This document shows positions 32,461 through 45,297 of a DNA stretch of 64,000 nt, piece by piece (position 1 is the stretch's first letter; each line of letters begins with the position of its first letter). The DNA lies in contig NW_003314267.1 in the NCBI RefSeq assembly GCF_000143415.4, positions 544,908 to 608,907 of the forward strand, written 5' to 3'. The position numbers and the translations under genes are program-made. The notes under the pieces are model-generated. The model was not told the DNA's origin and searched no databases. It saw only the letters and a list, made by a program, of their open reading frames with translations. This stretch comes from Selaginella moellendorffii. Its lineage: Eukaryota; Streptophyta; Lycopodiopsida; Selaginellales; Selaginellaceae.

Positions 32461-35340
32461 TTATCTAAATATATTGAGATATTCTTGTTTTAAAAACCTT
32501 CACTTTGGTGGTATATTTGTGTAAAGTTGAAGTCAAGCTATATGTCTTGAGTCTTCTAGTTAGTCTCTTGAAATTAGGCATTCAAGCCTTAAATCTTCAA
32601 GGTATAATTGGATTCAAGCTCTATGTCTTGAGTATCCTTGTAATAATATTTGTTTGAAGGTGTATATGTGTATGTATTATTATCCTGAAACTTGTTTGTT
32701 TGGAAGTCAATCTATATCTTCAATCATAATCAGAAGTCAAGCTCCCGGCTTGAATCTTCAATCGAGTATTTCTTTCTCGATTCTTCCCGAGTCTCTACTC
32801 GAGGTTACTTTCCTACTTGGACTCAAGAAAGGTATTTTTATATGGTTAAAGTAGTTGATAAGATGTCAGGTGTGGTGCTCTTTTCCAACATTTGGATCGA
32901 ATAGATATATATATTATCAAGATCCAACAAATTTCTTTAGCTTTGATCTCGTGTGTGCACAGAACTATGCAGCATTCTTTTCTCTAAGGTCCTTTCTTTA
33001 TCTTGAGGTAGGTATGTTCATGTATAGCACTTTTGTCGAGTGTAAAATCTCCTTGATCTAATGTGTTGTAAACTAAACTAAAGTAACATTTCTGTATTCA
33101 ATTAGTAATCGCTTGTTTACTTCCTGCAACTCTGTAATTTCTCATGTCTATCAAATGAATTCTTGATCTTGTTAGCTTCTTATGTTAACTCATTGGTTTT
33201 GCCTTACATGTCACCTTCAATTTCGTGATGGTTCATTTCTCTGATTCTGTACTTGCTAGTGTTGTTTAACTTCCCTCTGTTGTATAGCATGTTCTCTTTC
33301 ACGATTAGAGTTGATTGCTTCGCAAGCTTCCCAAGGTATAGTCTCAATTAATATTCTTGCATTTTAAGTTTGAAATCTTGACACAGGATCCCCTAAAATA
33401 CTCCTTAAAATGTTGAGATTTCTTGGATACACCCTTCCTTGTTTGTTGTGAGTGATATTTATCTCTAAGCTAGGGCTTCGACATTAGACCTCAGTGTTAA
33501 AGTTGAAGTTTGTTACAGCATTTAATCTTAGCCCATTTTGATTCCATCTTAAATTTCTCCTTCTTTGATTCGTAGTCCTTGAGCTTTCAAGTTGTTCCTT
33601 TGAACTTGACTCAAGTTTAGGTTCCCATCGGTTTTTTGAACTCGAATTCCTAATTCAAATTTGTCAATTTCTTTGTCCTTGATTTCTTAATTCTCTAGCT
33701 ATTCTTGTCCATCCTAAATGATGCCAATATGCTATAATATATAATTCGATAAGAGTGCTTGTTGGTAGCGTTACATCAAGAGGACTTTGAAGAAGTCGAT
33801 AAAGTAATTTTGCATTCTCTTCAAAATCTCTAAATCTAAGAGTGTCAACAAACTAACAAACTTGTGGTTCAAAGGTTCTACACTCTGTTGCTACTATGAC
33901 TCTCATCAATGTTAAAAATAAGCGTTAATGGTTGAAAAGTTTCATATTTACGTATGCCTAGAAATTCGATAATTGTTTGTTGAAAGATGTGTTCGCCATA
34001 CACCCAAGTTAAGGTTTTTCGAGTTGTAAAGAAATTGAAGTAAACATATTTTTCTTTCAATATTTCCTCATTTTCACATTCTTCCTATTTGCTAGACAAT
34101 TCGTAAAAGAGTTATAAAATTGTTTCTTGGAGTTTTAGAAAGCAACTGAAACTTTGTTTCTCTTCTTGTTCTAAGCTATCGTTAATCTTTTTGATTTTGT
34201 ATTCTTGGGTAATTTCTTTCACCTTATTTTCTCGGTTTTTTCTAACTTCTATTGCAGATTTTTCATCCTTGATTCTTAACTTTGCTTTTGTTAGTTTGCA
34301 AGTGTTGCAACGCTATTTAGGACAATATTGTGTGTATGGTTTGGCACAATTCCTAAAACCACACAAAAGGTAATCTTCATATCTTGTACACTTGGGATCA
34401 TTGAATGGACATTCATGCTTGATCATTCTTCATGTTTTCATGTTTGTTAACTTGCTTGCTTTGATTTCTTGTCAAAAATTCTTCAAATATTCTGATGTGT
34501 AGAATATTTTTTGTCTTTAATTATGGAAAATGCTTGGACTTTTTGAGAAGTGGGCGATCACTAGATGATTGTAGTCTTCAAGCTATTAGTCTCTAGCATG
34601 ATTGCCATGCCTCTTGCTTTAGGATTTTGTCAATTTTCTTCTTTTTCATTTTGTTTTCTTCTTTTTGTCTCTTTTCAATTTTTCCCACAATTCTTGACTT
34701 CAGCTTCTTCTTCTAGTTGTGGCCAAGGCTTCTAGTCTTCATTCTTTGGGTGCTCTTCACTTCACCTATCCCACCATGGTTGCCAAAGTGGATAACTACA
34801 AAATCACCTCTACAATAATCATGTGTAATATATGGCCAAGGATATAAAAAGACAGAAAGGGGATAGGTCTAGTGTGCTATCACTAGCCTATATATTCATT
34901 ATATGCTCAGTCATCCAAGTCAGAAATTTGGACTGGTAGAAATCCTGATCTCAATTCCTATCACAATGCAAAATGCATATACCTCTCTAAGGGATGTACT
35001 TTAGCAGAGATTTGGAAGGCCTGCTACACTAGGATGTTCAATGATAAAAGCCCCTCAACTTGGGCAACAATCTCAAAGGTTTGGTCATGATTGATTGTCT
35101 CACTAGTATCTAGAGTGGACACGCTGATAAAAAGAGGAAACGAAGGGAAGATTGTGTAGGAACATGTTCTTTTGCAGTTCTTTAGACTTGGAAGCGAGGC
35201 TAGTGAAGACGAATGGATTTGGAAACCACCAATATGGCTCTAGCATCACTTGTTCAGGAGTGATAGAACATGTACCTCCCCAAGTCCCTCGAACTCCCCA
35301 TCAAAGACTTTGACCACACGAACCATGACAAACATAAACT
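32461..35340. other. Gene-free, T-rich stretch
   Basis: No coding frame with recognisable content. 32520-32810 repeats words of the type 'AAGTCAAGCT..CTTGAGTCTTC' several times, resembling the leader of a retroelement and possibly belonging to the decayed ORF at 31650-32460. Confidence 0.4.
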
Positions 35341-35349
35341 CAAGCTTCA

Positions 35350-35480
35350 GTTCAGCTCTAGCCCCCTCACCCCCCTACCCCCGCCCCTTTCTCTTTTCCA
35401 GTTTCAAGCATGTTGAAACTAGACTCTATGGTTTTGTAAAGACTAAATAAGTAAAACCCGGTTGACAAACTCGAACTACC
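35350..35480. repeat. Repeat block with a second copy at 37065-37180
   Basis: Both copies share CCCCC-rich sequence followed by TTTCAAGCATGT(T/C), CTCTATGG(G)TTTT and GACAAACT(C/T). The second copy leads directly into the LINE fragment, so the block may be part of that LINE family. Confidence 0.5.
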
Positions 35481-35785
35481 AAAACCCCAAGTTTAGCAAG
35501 AAGAGGAGTGCCTTGAGAGTTGACTTTTGAGCTTGATCTAGAGTAGGACTAAGAGTAGGAGAGAAATAAAGACAATGTGGAGAAGCAAGCCATGCCTTGG
35601 TTTCACTAAATTTGCATGTTTCATAAGTGAGAAAGTGTTAAGAGTACTCTTTTAGTCACTGTGAGCTCCCCAGTTGGATTTTCCATGATTTCTTTTCATG
35701 GCTGGAGAGAGCACATCCTCACAATCCATCTGAGTCCAAGAATGATTTGGAGCCAGGAATTAGGAGATTAAGGTGACCCTATCTC

Positions 35786-35901
35786 TGGCGGTGGCTAGGG
35801 TATGGATGACCTAAGGATTGTGGCGGTGGCTAGGGTATGGATGACCTAAGGATTGTGGCGGTGGCTAGGGTATGGACGACCTAAGGATTGTGGCGGTGGC
35901 T
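35786..35901. repeat. 35-bp tandem repeat, 3.3 copies
   Basis: Unit starts at 35786, 35821, 35856 and 35891 (TGGCGGTGGCTAGGGTATGG...). The first three units differ at a single C/T position, so the array is recent. Confidence 0.9.
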
Positions 35902-37179
35902 GAACTAAGTACTTTTTCAGCGATTGCAATGGTGGGAAGCTAGATCCATCCAAGGAGCACACACCAGAGAAACTTTGTGGCAATCCAATAGTTCATGAGC
36001 AAGATCCAAATGTTCAAATTTCAAAATATGGTTCAAGTTTGGGGCTTTGGGGTCCATGGTTGTTAAGACTGCTTCTAAGGACACTAGCTGCACAGAACTT
36101 CAATGGCAAAGTCCTCTTCTTCCTCATTCACTTGGGGTTTGGAGTTTTGGGGTTTAGAGAGCCAAGCTTCACCTAAGGAGGGTACAACTTGCTTGGCACC
36201 ATTACAGCTGGTCATTTGAACATGCAAAGGACACTATTCTCTAACACACACCAAGTCCTTCAAACTACATTGCAACACTTCCCTACCTTCCGATTGCATA
36301 CCTAGTTCCAATTGGCAATGGAACAACTTTCAATGGCACACCAAAGTCCCAATTTGTACAATACAACTGTGTTGGCCAATTCCTTTCTTGCCTTGGTTGT
36401 GAATTCACCATGATCAAAGCACTCGAAGCACCCCACTTAGATGTATGGGATGTTTTGAGGGGCACAATTCATATTAGAGGCTGCATTAAGCTAGCTTGTT
36501 GGAGTGCGAAAACGTTCGGATCCTAGAGGAGTGGCCCACCTTTGGTCATGATTCCTGATGGATAGCACCAAGGGTATGGCTATACTGGTATGAGGCCATG
36601 GGATTGGTATAGTGGCACTACACTTGCACGGCCTGATGGGAGGCTAGAAACAGCAATCCTAGTTAGAGGGGATCGGTCACACAGCAGTGAGGAGAGGACT
36701 TCCAAGCAGCAATAGCATCACCATTACTGAAGATTGTACATTTCCTCCTCAGTTCACCGCACTATAGGATCCAAAACTATACATCTTTAGGGGCTTTTTA
36801 TATCTCTGGGAAACTGTAGGCACCATAAATTAAAAATAATTAAAACTAAAAATAATTTGCAAGGGCAATCACAATCAACTCAAGTCCCTCATATCGATAG
36901 ACGCAATGAGGTTGGGGACTATGGATAAGGTACAAAGTTCACCACCACTATGGATAGGGAGCACGTGTTTGTGGAGTGAGTGGTACGGATCTAGGCTACA
37001 CAGGACTAGACTCTAGTTCCTTGATCTGATCTGCATAGAACCGAGCTCTAGTTCCATTAATCCCCCTTTCATCACTACCCCCCATATGCTCTTTTTTGGT
37101 TTCAAGCATGTCAAAGTTGGACCTCTATGGGTTTTAAGAGGATAAATATGAAAAACTCTATTAGACAAACTTAGACTAC

Positions 37180-38165
37180 TCATTTCACGAGGAGGTGCCA
37201 AAGTGGACTGGCAATCGGTCACACTACCCAAGCAAAAAGGAGGACTGAACATAATCAATATTGAGGAACAATAAAAGGCAATCCTTTTCAAGATCCTTAT
37301 GAGGATGCTAATGCCAGGCAACCAACCTTGAAGATTGCTACTACAACACTAGTTCCTCAAGGTCCTCTTAGATTGCTAAGAACACACATGACAAGACTAC
37401 GGACCAAACAAATAATGGATGTTCTTAGATGCCAAACTCAAAATGCTAGGTGCCAACACCTTCACAAGGAAGCTTTTCAAGGCTTGGTACCAACTTAAGT
37501 CTAAATTACAACACAAACAGCCATGGATCAAGGAACATCTAGATCGACAGCCAATTTTCCTTAGCAAATTGTTCTATGTCGAGGGAAAAATACTCGGTGA
37601 AATGGAATATAGAGGCCTAGACCAAACCTGCAAGGACCTACACAAAGTGGGCTTATGCACGTATATAGAGGTCGATACCATGATCCAAGAGCACCAAACA
37701 ACCAACAACTACGATTGGATCAAAGCCTTCTACAGCCTAGACTTTTTAGAACATAGGATTTGAAAATTCCGAACTGCCTTCTGTAAAGCCCAACGGGTGT
37801 GCCTTGAGACATTACAAATAATTGACATGTCACTTCATCGATGGTGGAAGCTAAACGACACTATCATTTGCACACTCCCAAGCAAGACCTCTAACCTGAT
37901 CTTTGAGGTGGGACATGTGGGATGACTTCTTCCCATCAATACCCCAAAATATGAGGATCTTCTTGATATGACCACTACCCAACCTATCTGTGTCATCCAA
38001 ATGGAGAAGAAGACAGGACACATAGACCTAACAATTTTGGAGCAATAGTATGCTAGACTCTATTGGTTCTGCCACCAAATCCTAGACGAACTATAATGGG
38101 AGTTGGTGGAGTGGGAATGGAAGGACACATGCAAGGTGTTCTTTCAATATAAGACCAAGCTCGGC
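37180..38165 (+). pseudogene. LINE (non-LTR retrotransposon) ORF2 C-terminal fragment
   Basis: Frames read VDWQSVTLPKQKGGLNI-INIEEQ-stop-KAILFKILMRML, then WIKEHLDRQPIFLSKLFYVEG, GLDQTCKDLHKVGLCTYIEV, and further on LHRWWKLNDTIICTLPS. The 'W..V..P...GGL.I..L...N.A.L.K...R' pattern and following blocks are typical of the region after the reverse transcriptase in plant LINE ORF2. Several stops and shifts occur, and the reverse transcriptase and endonuclease are absent. Dead 5'-truncated copy. Confidence 0.6.
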
Positions 38166-39540
38166 CGATGAATGATCTACCTCCCGATGCATTCTACTTT
38201 TATCCAAAAAGCAAGAGCCTAGCAGATCCCCCCGCCCCCCCAGAACCACCCAAAGTGTGTGAACAGGATTTGGAAAGGCCATTGGTCTACCAAAAATTGC
38301 TATCTAATATGGCTAACCCAACAAGAATAGCCACCTTTGCAAACTTGTGTTGGAAACATCAATAGTAACTAGCTATACTAAGGAAATTGCATAACTCTGC
38401 TATTGAAGTTGGTGTAAACTAGTTCTCCACCACAGCCACTGTCCTTGGATCCATTTTGACACCCTTAAATGTCACAATATGGTCTAGATACTCCACCTTT
38501 AACTTTGCAAACTCATATTTCTACTTCTTCACATAAAGTTTACTATCAAACCATCTAGCACCTTAGAATGTGTTTCTATTAGTATCATATAAAAAACACA
38601 TACTTGAAGCAACATGTAAAACACCCAAATTTAGCTACCAGCAGAGACATATAATTATAATCCTTAATATCCCTAAGTGGCTTCTCCTTAACATTGATGA
38701 CAACTTGAAGCACAACTCTAGTTCTCCTTTAGTGTTTTATATAAGAGAATTGTAGTTGTGGAAAGAGACATGAAGAATTTCTCACTAGGAACTACTCTAG
38801 TGACTAGCTGGGACAGCATCAATCTCACAGCCGACCTAGAGGTGTTTACACAAAATCAAGAGTTCAAAGTCATCCACTGCAGGTAAAATGAACACCTTCA
38901 AAAAAGCTTGCCTAGCCATGGCAGTATGGCTACCATTGTGAGAGCCAACTTGTCACATGTTGAAACCCAATGTAGAACCTGAAAAACCTGAGAGTTTTTC
39001 CTTCCTCGACTTTATTTGCTATGTCTCTAAAGAGCTAGATGCTATTAGCTAAAGCACTCTCAAGCTTCTCTGCAGAAAGGAGAAAGAACTAATGTACAGC
39101 TTTCTGGATCATGCTGTGTTAGTCACTCCTCTCCGGCTTGGGTGGAGTGAGCTCACACCTGGAGCTCTTGGGTCTCCATCTTTGGTGCTGGGTGGCCACT
39201 GACCACCAAAACATTCCAGTGCCACAAAGATCCCACAAGGATCCTCTCTCTACAATTGCCTCTTCTTGTTGAGGAAGAAAAACTTGCCTGAAGAAACTCC
39301 TAGCAATCATCAAGCTCCTCGCTTGCATTCCCAAACCCTAGACACATCCTCCTCCCCAAGTTGCATTTTGAGCACATATCTTCCTCCTCCACAGCCATCA
39401 CCAGCCCTGCCACGCATGATCCCCTCTCCTACTTATTGCCTAGCATATGCTGCCCAGTTAGCAAGCACTATTTTGATTATCATAGTATCAAACATTAGCA
39501 TCATTATTTGCGGTTATTCAAGGCAAGTGTTTGAGAAAAC
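38166..39540. other. Gene-free stretch
   Basis: No credible gene. Near 38400-38860 some frames hint at more retroelement sequence (for example TTKGVKMDPRTVAVVEN-like words on the minus strand around 38400-38470, typical of gypsy reverse transcriptase), but they are too broken to annotate with confidence. Confidence 0.4.
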
Positions 39541-40683
39541 CCAGTGAAGAATCTTGTCAGCTGGAATGTTGCTATTGCAGCAATTGCCACAGCTAGGGAG
39601 CTGGAGGAGGCATGGCAATTATTTGATGGGATGCCTTTTTACAGTCTCATGTCATGGACAACAATGATCACTACATATGCAGATTGTGGAATGGTTGATG
39701 AAACAAAAAATTAGTTTCTTGCACTGGCGCACAGAGACGTCATCTGCTGGAAGGTAATGCTTTTGTGCTATGCCCAAACCTGGCATCTGAAAGAAGCCAT
39801 TGCCCTCTTCAATGAGATGCCAAAGCAAGATGTTTCGTTGTATAAAACTATGATATCAGTTTTGCCATCAAGAAATTATTTAGAAAATGTGAAGGATCTA
39901 TTTGATACTATGCCATTATGAACTATAGCCGCTTGGAACTTTCTGATTATGGCAAATGCTGAGAATGGGCAAAGTGAAAAAGGTGGCCATTGTTTTCTTT
40001 GAGATGCCTGAGTGGGACTGCTGCTCATGGAACAGCCTCTTGGGTGCGATTGCGGAGTCTAGGAGGATTGATGATGCAATCGTGATGTTTCAGAGAATCC
40101 CTTTCAAAGACACAGTTTCATGGAACCTGATGATTGTGGCAATAGGTTCCCGCGGCCATATCCACGAGGTGCAAGCTCTCTTTGCTGTGATGCCACAGAG
40201 AAACATTGTCTCATGGAGCACAATGATCAGAGCTTGTGAGCAGTAGGGACTGGCTGTGGACACAAAGATTGTGTTTGATTCCATGGAGTCTCAAGACACG
40301 GTCTCGTGGAATTCACTTCTGGCAGCTTACCTTGCGAGCGATTGAGTGGGTGATGCTAGAAAAGTGTTTGATTCCATACGTGATTGAGATGCGGTGTCAT
40401 GGACATCGATGATCTCCACCCACACTGCACGGGGCCAGATGTGCGCTCTTCGATTCCATGCCATGGTGAGTTGTGGTGTGTGGAATGCAATCATCTCCGG
40501 CTACACAAGGAGCAGCAATCTAGATGAGGCACAGCTTTCCTTTGGTCAGATGCCCCATTGCAACACTATGACAATCAATGCCATGGTTGCAAAGCTTGCA
40601 TTTGGTGGTAGGATTCAAGACCTACAGTCCGGGAGGATTGAGGAAGCCAGGGCACTGTTTGATCACTTGAGCCTGGAGAATTG
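39541..40683 (+). pseudogene. PPR protein, N-terminal half (pseudogene, interrupted by gypsy)
   Basis: Successive repeats of about 31 residues: VSWNVAIAAIATARELEEAWQ, MSWTTMITTYADCGMVDE, ...WKVMLLCYAQTWHLKEAIAL, CCSWNSLLGAIAESRRIDDA, VSWNLMIVAIGSRGHIHEV, VSWSTMIRACEQ and later copies, each ending LF..MP. These are short PPR motifs of the plant PLS/SS type, which bind organellar RNA one base per repeat. The frame carries stops (for example near 39711, 39919, 40243 and 40345) and small shifts, so the gene is dead. The PPR text stops at about 40683, where gypsy gag begins, and resumes at 43496 beyond the LTR. Confidence 0.75.
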
Positions 40684-43495
40684 GGACAATCAGAGCAAGA
40701 TTTCTTTGTAACGAAGCTTACGGGCCATGCTTCTTCGTGGTGGAAGAACTACATCAAAGCTAATCTGAAGCCAACTTCTTAGACTGATTTGACAAAGGTT
40801 TTCTGTGCTTTATTTGTCAAGAATTTTGAAGAGGTTGATCTCATGAATCAGTTGTTAGAGATCCGGCAGGGGACTTTGTCTTTGGATGTGTATGCCCGCA
40901 AGTTCCATGATCTTTGCCTTAGTCTCACAGGCACCTATAATGAGCTGCTAAAGGTGCAATGTTTTATTAAAGGATTGAACTTGGTGGATGTGTAACAGAA
41001 GGTCAAGAAGGATTTTCCAGCAACATTGACTGATGCTATCACTAAAGCTCAGATATTTTCGCCCGAACCATCAGTCAACTCGGTCAACTCTGGTGGTCTA
41101 CGGGGTGGTCAACGTGATGACCAGCTCACCAATGCCTCATATTCGGGGAAGAAACAGCCATTGTTCCATTGTGGCTCAAAAAATGAAGATGGCAGTGAGG
41201 CTATGAAACTTTGTTTGGACCAGCGAGAGAAAGACAAAGCAGAAGGCAATTGTTTTCGTTGCCATAGGGTTGGACATCAGAGCAAGGATTGTTTTGAAGG
41301 GGTCAATGAATGATAAGGTGACTGTGGTGGAAATTATAGGCAATGATGTCAGTGATAGTGCTTTTGGGGCCGTATTGTTTCAAGTTAGGCATTCTCTCGC
41401 ATTCATGAGTCACAAGTTTGATGCCACACAACAGAATTGACGTACTCGAGAATAGTGACATTCTCTATATAGATCGGACTTCCATGTGGATTCAAACCAT
41501 TAGTCTCTCCAATATTTCAGTCGACAAAAGGATCTTCGAGGCCGCTTTGCTCGTTGGCAAGAGTTCATGCAGGAAATATCTGTTAAGATCTGGTACAAGC
41601 ATGGAGGTGACAATAAGGTGGCTGATGTGTTATCTAGGATGGTAAATTCTATCTCGTTCGTGAAGCTATCCAACGATCTCTTGGATGAGCTTAAGGAGTT
41701 TGTTGACTTCGACTCCTTTATCACTGATATTCGCGCGAAGGTTTTGTTGAGGGATGCTTCTACAGATTTGAAGGGTGACAAATTTACATCATTCAAAATA
41801 GAAGATGGAATCCTGGTGAAGAAGGGACTTGTAGTGGTTCCTCGTGTTGACAAACTCATCAAACGGATTTTGGTTGAGTGTCATGATGTGCCAAGTGCTG
41901 GGCATCCGGGGGTATTGAGAATGTATATGTTGGTGAAGAGGCATTTCTTTTGGCCTGGGATGAAGTCAGATGTTGAAAAGTACATATGTGGTTGCTTGAC
42001 CTACCAAGCGGTCAAAGTTGACTGGCCTCTATCATCCTTTACGTGTACCTAAGAATAAGTGGGATAGCATATTGATGGACTTTATCACTGGTTTGCCCAA
42101 AACTTTTCGAAGAAATAATGCTATTTGGGTTGTTGTGGATCATTTGACAAAGATAGCTCACTTCTTCTCTGTGAAGACAACGATAAAAGCTTCTGAACTT
42201 GCTTAGTTGTTTGTAGACCAATTATTTAGTCTTTATGGTTTGCCGGGTGACATTGTGAGTGATCGGGATCCTAAGTTCACGTCCAAGTTTTGGCAAACGG
42301 TCTTTGAGAAGGTAGAGACTAAGCTGAGCATGAGTAGTGGTGAGCATCCAGCAGACAAAGCGCATGAATCAACTATTAGAAGATATGCTACGGTCTTTTG
42401 TGGGAAACTTGACTCGATAGGAAGTATGGGAAAAATACTTGCCTTTGCTTCAGTTTGCTCACAATAGTGCTCATCAATCAGCTATTGGCATGTCTCCTTT
42501 TATGGCAATGTATGGCTATGAGCCTAGGTCTCCTATGAGTTTGAATTTGGCTTTGGTTCGGGTTCCTCATGCTTGTGATTTCCTGGAGGATATGCAAGAC
42601 AAGCTTGAGTTGACAAAATTGAACATGAGGCAAGCTCAAGAACGAGACAAAAGATTGGCTGATGAGCATTGTCGTCATCAAGAGTACAAAGTTGGTGACA
42701 AGGTTTTCCTTAAGCTGTTAGATGCACAACGGTCTTTGAAAGGAGGTGGCAGTGCTAAGTTGTCTCCACGGTATTGTGGGCTTTTGACAATTTTACAGCG
42801 TGTGGGGGATCTTGCATACACTTTAGACTTGCTAGTTAATTTGAAGATTCATCCAACGTTCCATGTGAGCAAGCTTAAAGTGTGTTTGCACTTTGGTGAT
42901 ATCGTGGATCAGTCCATCATCCAGGTTCCAGAGATTGATGCAGAGAAGGCTGGTCTGGCCAATATTCTTGCTCAAAGATTGGTGAAAACACGCCGGAAGA
43001 CAACTAGGGAGTCGTTAGTTCAGTGGAATGGTTATTCCATGGACGAAGCTACATGGGAAATTGAGGATGACATGAAGAGAGTGTTTCTGAGTTTTGGTTA
43101 TGACTTGGATGACATTTTTGAGGAAGGGGAGAATTGAGTTTTATAGCCGTATTGCTATATGATTTGAGCTATTTGTTCTATTCTTGTTCTCTTGTTTCCA
43201 TGACTGTATTGTTATGTGAGAAAGCTGTATTGCTTTCTTTCTTTCATGACTGTTTGTCACAATGTTGGTGTTGCTGTTTGCACATCTTTTCTCCATGGCC
43301 GTATTGCATTAGACTCCTTTCATGTGAGGCTATTTAGCTTCTCGAGGCTACTGTATGTGGCTGGGTCATGAAGGAGGGGAAAATGACACAAACCACAAGA
43401 ATATTCCAAGAATATTCTATGGCCTGTGGGATTTAAGGCCATAACGCCTTAAGGGTTGGGAGGTTGGCCTAGGGTTCGCTCTCTTGTTCATTTCA
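40684..43495 (+). mobile_element. Truncated Ty3/gypsy chromovirus
   Basis: In order: gag C-terminal half (FVTKLTGHASSWWKNYI, then a CCHC knuckle CFRCHRVGHQSKDC at about 41257-41298), a sharp deletion at about 41320 removing protease and most of reverse transcriptase, RNase H remnants (SDSAFGAVLFQ; RWQEFMQEISVKIW...NKVADVLSRM), integrase HHCC (second Cys pair reduced to CLTYQ), integrase core (D in LMDFITGLPK; SDRDPKFTSKFW; HPADKAHES), and a C-terminal chromodomain (VQWNGYSMDEATWEIE). A purine tract (AAGGAGGGGAAAA) and a 112-bp 3' LTR follow. The 5' LTR and gag start are missing. Internal stops make it defective. Inserted in, or joined to, a PPR gene. Confidence 0.85.
43384..43495 (+). repeat. 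112-bp LTR of the gypsy element
   Basis: TGACAC...TTTCA, starting directly after the polypurine tract. A second copy of exactly the same length lies inverted at 49109-49220. Contains AGAATATTCC-A-AGAATATTCT (43398-43418), a heat-shock-element-like pair. Confidence 0.8.
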
Positions 43496-45235
43496 CTACA
43501 TCATGGAATCAATTCTTGTGGAATGCCATGCTCTCTACCTTCGCATCAAACAGCCATCTTGACCATGCAAAGCTGTTGTTTGATCTAATGCCCGAATGGG
43601 ATGTTGCTTCATGGTCGATCATGATCACTGCCTTCTCCAGGCATGGCTTACTCCTACAGTCAAAAGAAGTTTTCAATTCCATGAGAGAGAGAGGCCTTGT
43701 AGCATGGAATGCAATGATCTTAGCATATGAGACAAACAGGCATTTGGATAAAGCAATGCAGCTCTTTGAGCTTATGCAGAAAGGAGCTTAATCTCTTGAT
43801 CCATAATTCTATCCAAATCCACCAACTTCTTTTAAATAACGACACTCTTCAGCTCCATGCCTGAGAGAGATCTTGTTGCTTGGAACTCTCAGCTATCAGC
43901 ACTTGGCCAAGCTGGGCATTTGCAGGAGGCGAAGGACATCTTCTCCAACATGCCAAAATTTGATGCTCTGTCTTTTACGTCCATGATTCAGTGCTTTGGC
44001 CAGCACGGCCTTTTGGAAGATGCCAAGTATTTCTTCCTCGCACTGCCTCACAAGGATTTGGTTGCCTGCACGGTTTTTCTTGTTGTCTTGGTGGAAAGTG
44101 GCTGCTTTCACAAGGCAAAGAATCTGTTTGAGTCGATTGAGTGTATAGATGTGGTTTCATGCGCGGTAATCCTGTCCGCTTACGCAGATCACAACGACAG
44201 TAGCATCGCTGAGGCTGAGCAAATCTTTTACACCATGCAGCGCCACAACACGTTTGCTTGCACTGCAATCCTGCGCTTGTATTCTCGGCAAGGACAGACT
44301 CACGACGCCGAAGCCATATATTTAGGTCTGCCTGATCAAGGCGAGCATTTAGTCCCGGCAACCGCTCTCATTACAGCATATGCTTGCAATGGGCATCTGA
44401 AAAAAGTACAGAAACTCTTTGATGGAATGAAGGAGCGAAACGAGGTTACGTGGACTGCCATGCCGACAGGATATGTAAACAACCACAGGCTAGAGGACGC
44501 CCTGTGGAATTTTGAGAAAATGCCGGGTCACAGCGAGATACCAGTGATTGTGCTCATGTCGGGGTATGCCCGAAGTGGACATATGCTTTTTGCTAAGAGA
44601 ATTTTTGACAACTCCAGTGAAAAGAGTGCTATTGCTTTCAATGCTCTCTTGTCTGGTTTTTCATCAAATTCGCAGTTACTGGAAGCCAAAAGTGTGTTCG
44701 ATTCAATCCAAGAAAGAAATCAATCTTCATGGAGTGCAATGCTTTCTGCATATACCCAAAACGGGCATCTGGATATGGCAAATCGGATGTTCTTAACAAT
44801 GCCGGACAAGGATTTCATATCTTGCTGGCAGCATACTCTTGGATTGGGGCCATTTCCAGAGCCTTGGATGCCTTTCAAACCATGGTCACTACTAATACAC
44901 CTGATGAAGCTAGGTTAACAGCTTTGCCCACGTCATGTGCTCACAAAGGCACTGCTGCCATAGCTTGGGATCTCTTTGTGTCTTTCCAGTTTGATCACTC
45001 CATCAAACCCTCAAAGCAGCACTACTCGTGTATGATTGGTGTGCTTGTCTGGTCAGGGTATATCCAAGACGCTGAGAATCTTCTGTGGGAGATGCCATAC
45101 TACCCAGATTCCATGCATTGGAAGTGCTTGCTTGGAGCTGTAGTGAGTGGAGATGCAATGAAAAATGCCATTAGTGTGGAGCCTAGTAACAGTGCTGCAT
45201 ATGTTCTTATTGCCAATTCTCACATAGTTACATAG
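43496..45235 (+). pseudogene. PPR protein, C-terminal half with E-type tail (pseudogene)
   Basis: About twelve consecutive short PPR motifs, for example WNAMLSTFASNSHLDHAKLLF, VASWSIMITAFSRHG, FTSMIQCFGQHGLLEDAK, VTWTAMPTGYVNNHRLEDAL and SSWSAMLSAYTQNGHLDMA. They are followed by a longer L/S-type repeat and an E-like C-terminal region (HYSCMIGVLVWSGYIQDAENLL, SMHWKCLLGAVVSGD, PSNSAAYVLIANSHIV). No DYW domain. A stop after 43791 breaks the frame, and a 10-bp deletion after about 44825 shifts it. The decayed paralogue at 51245-51500 (minus) retains these ten bases, giving DFISWDAMLVAYSW in frame. The gene probably worked in organellar RNA processing before decay. Confidence 0.75.
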
Positions 45236-45297
45236 CTTAGATATTTTCAAGAGATTATATCAATTTTTACAACTATATCAAATTTTCTTACAAGGTG

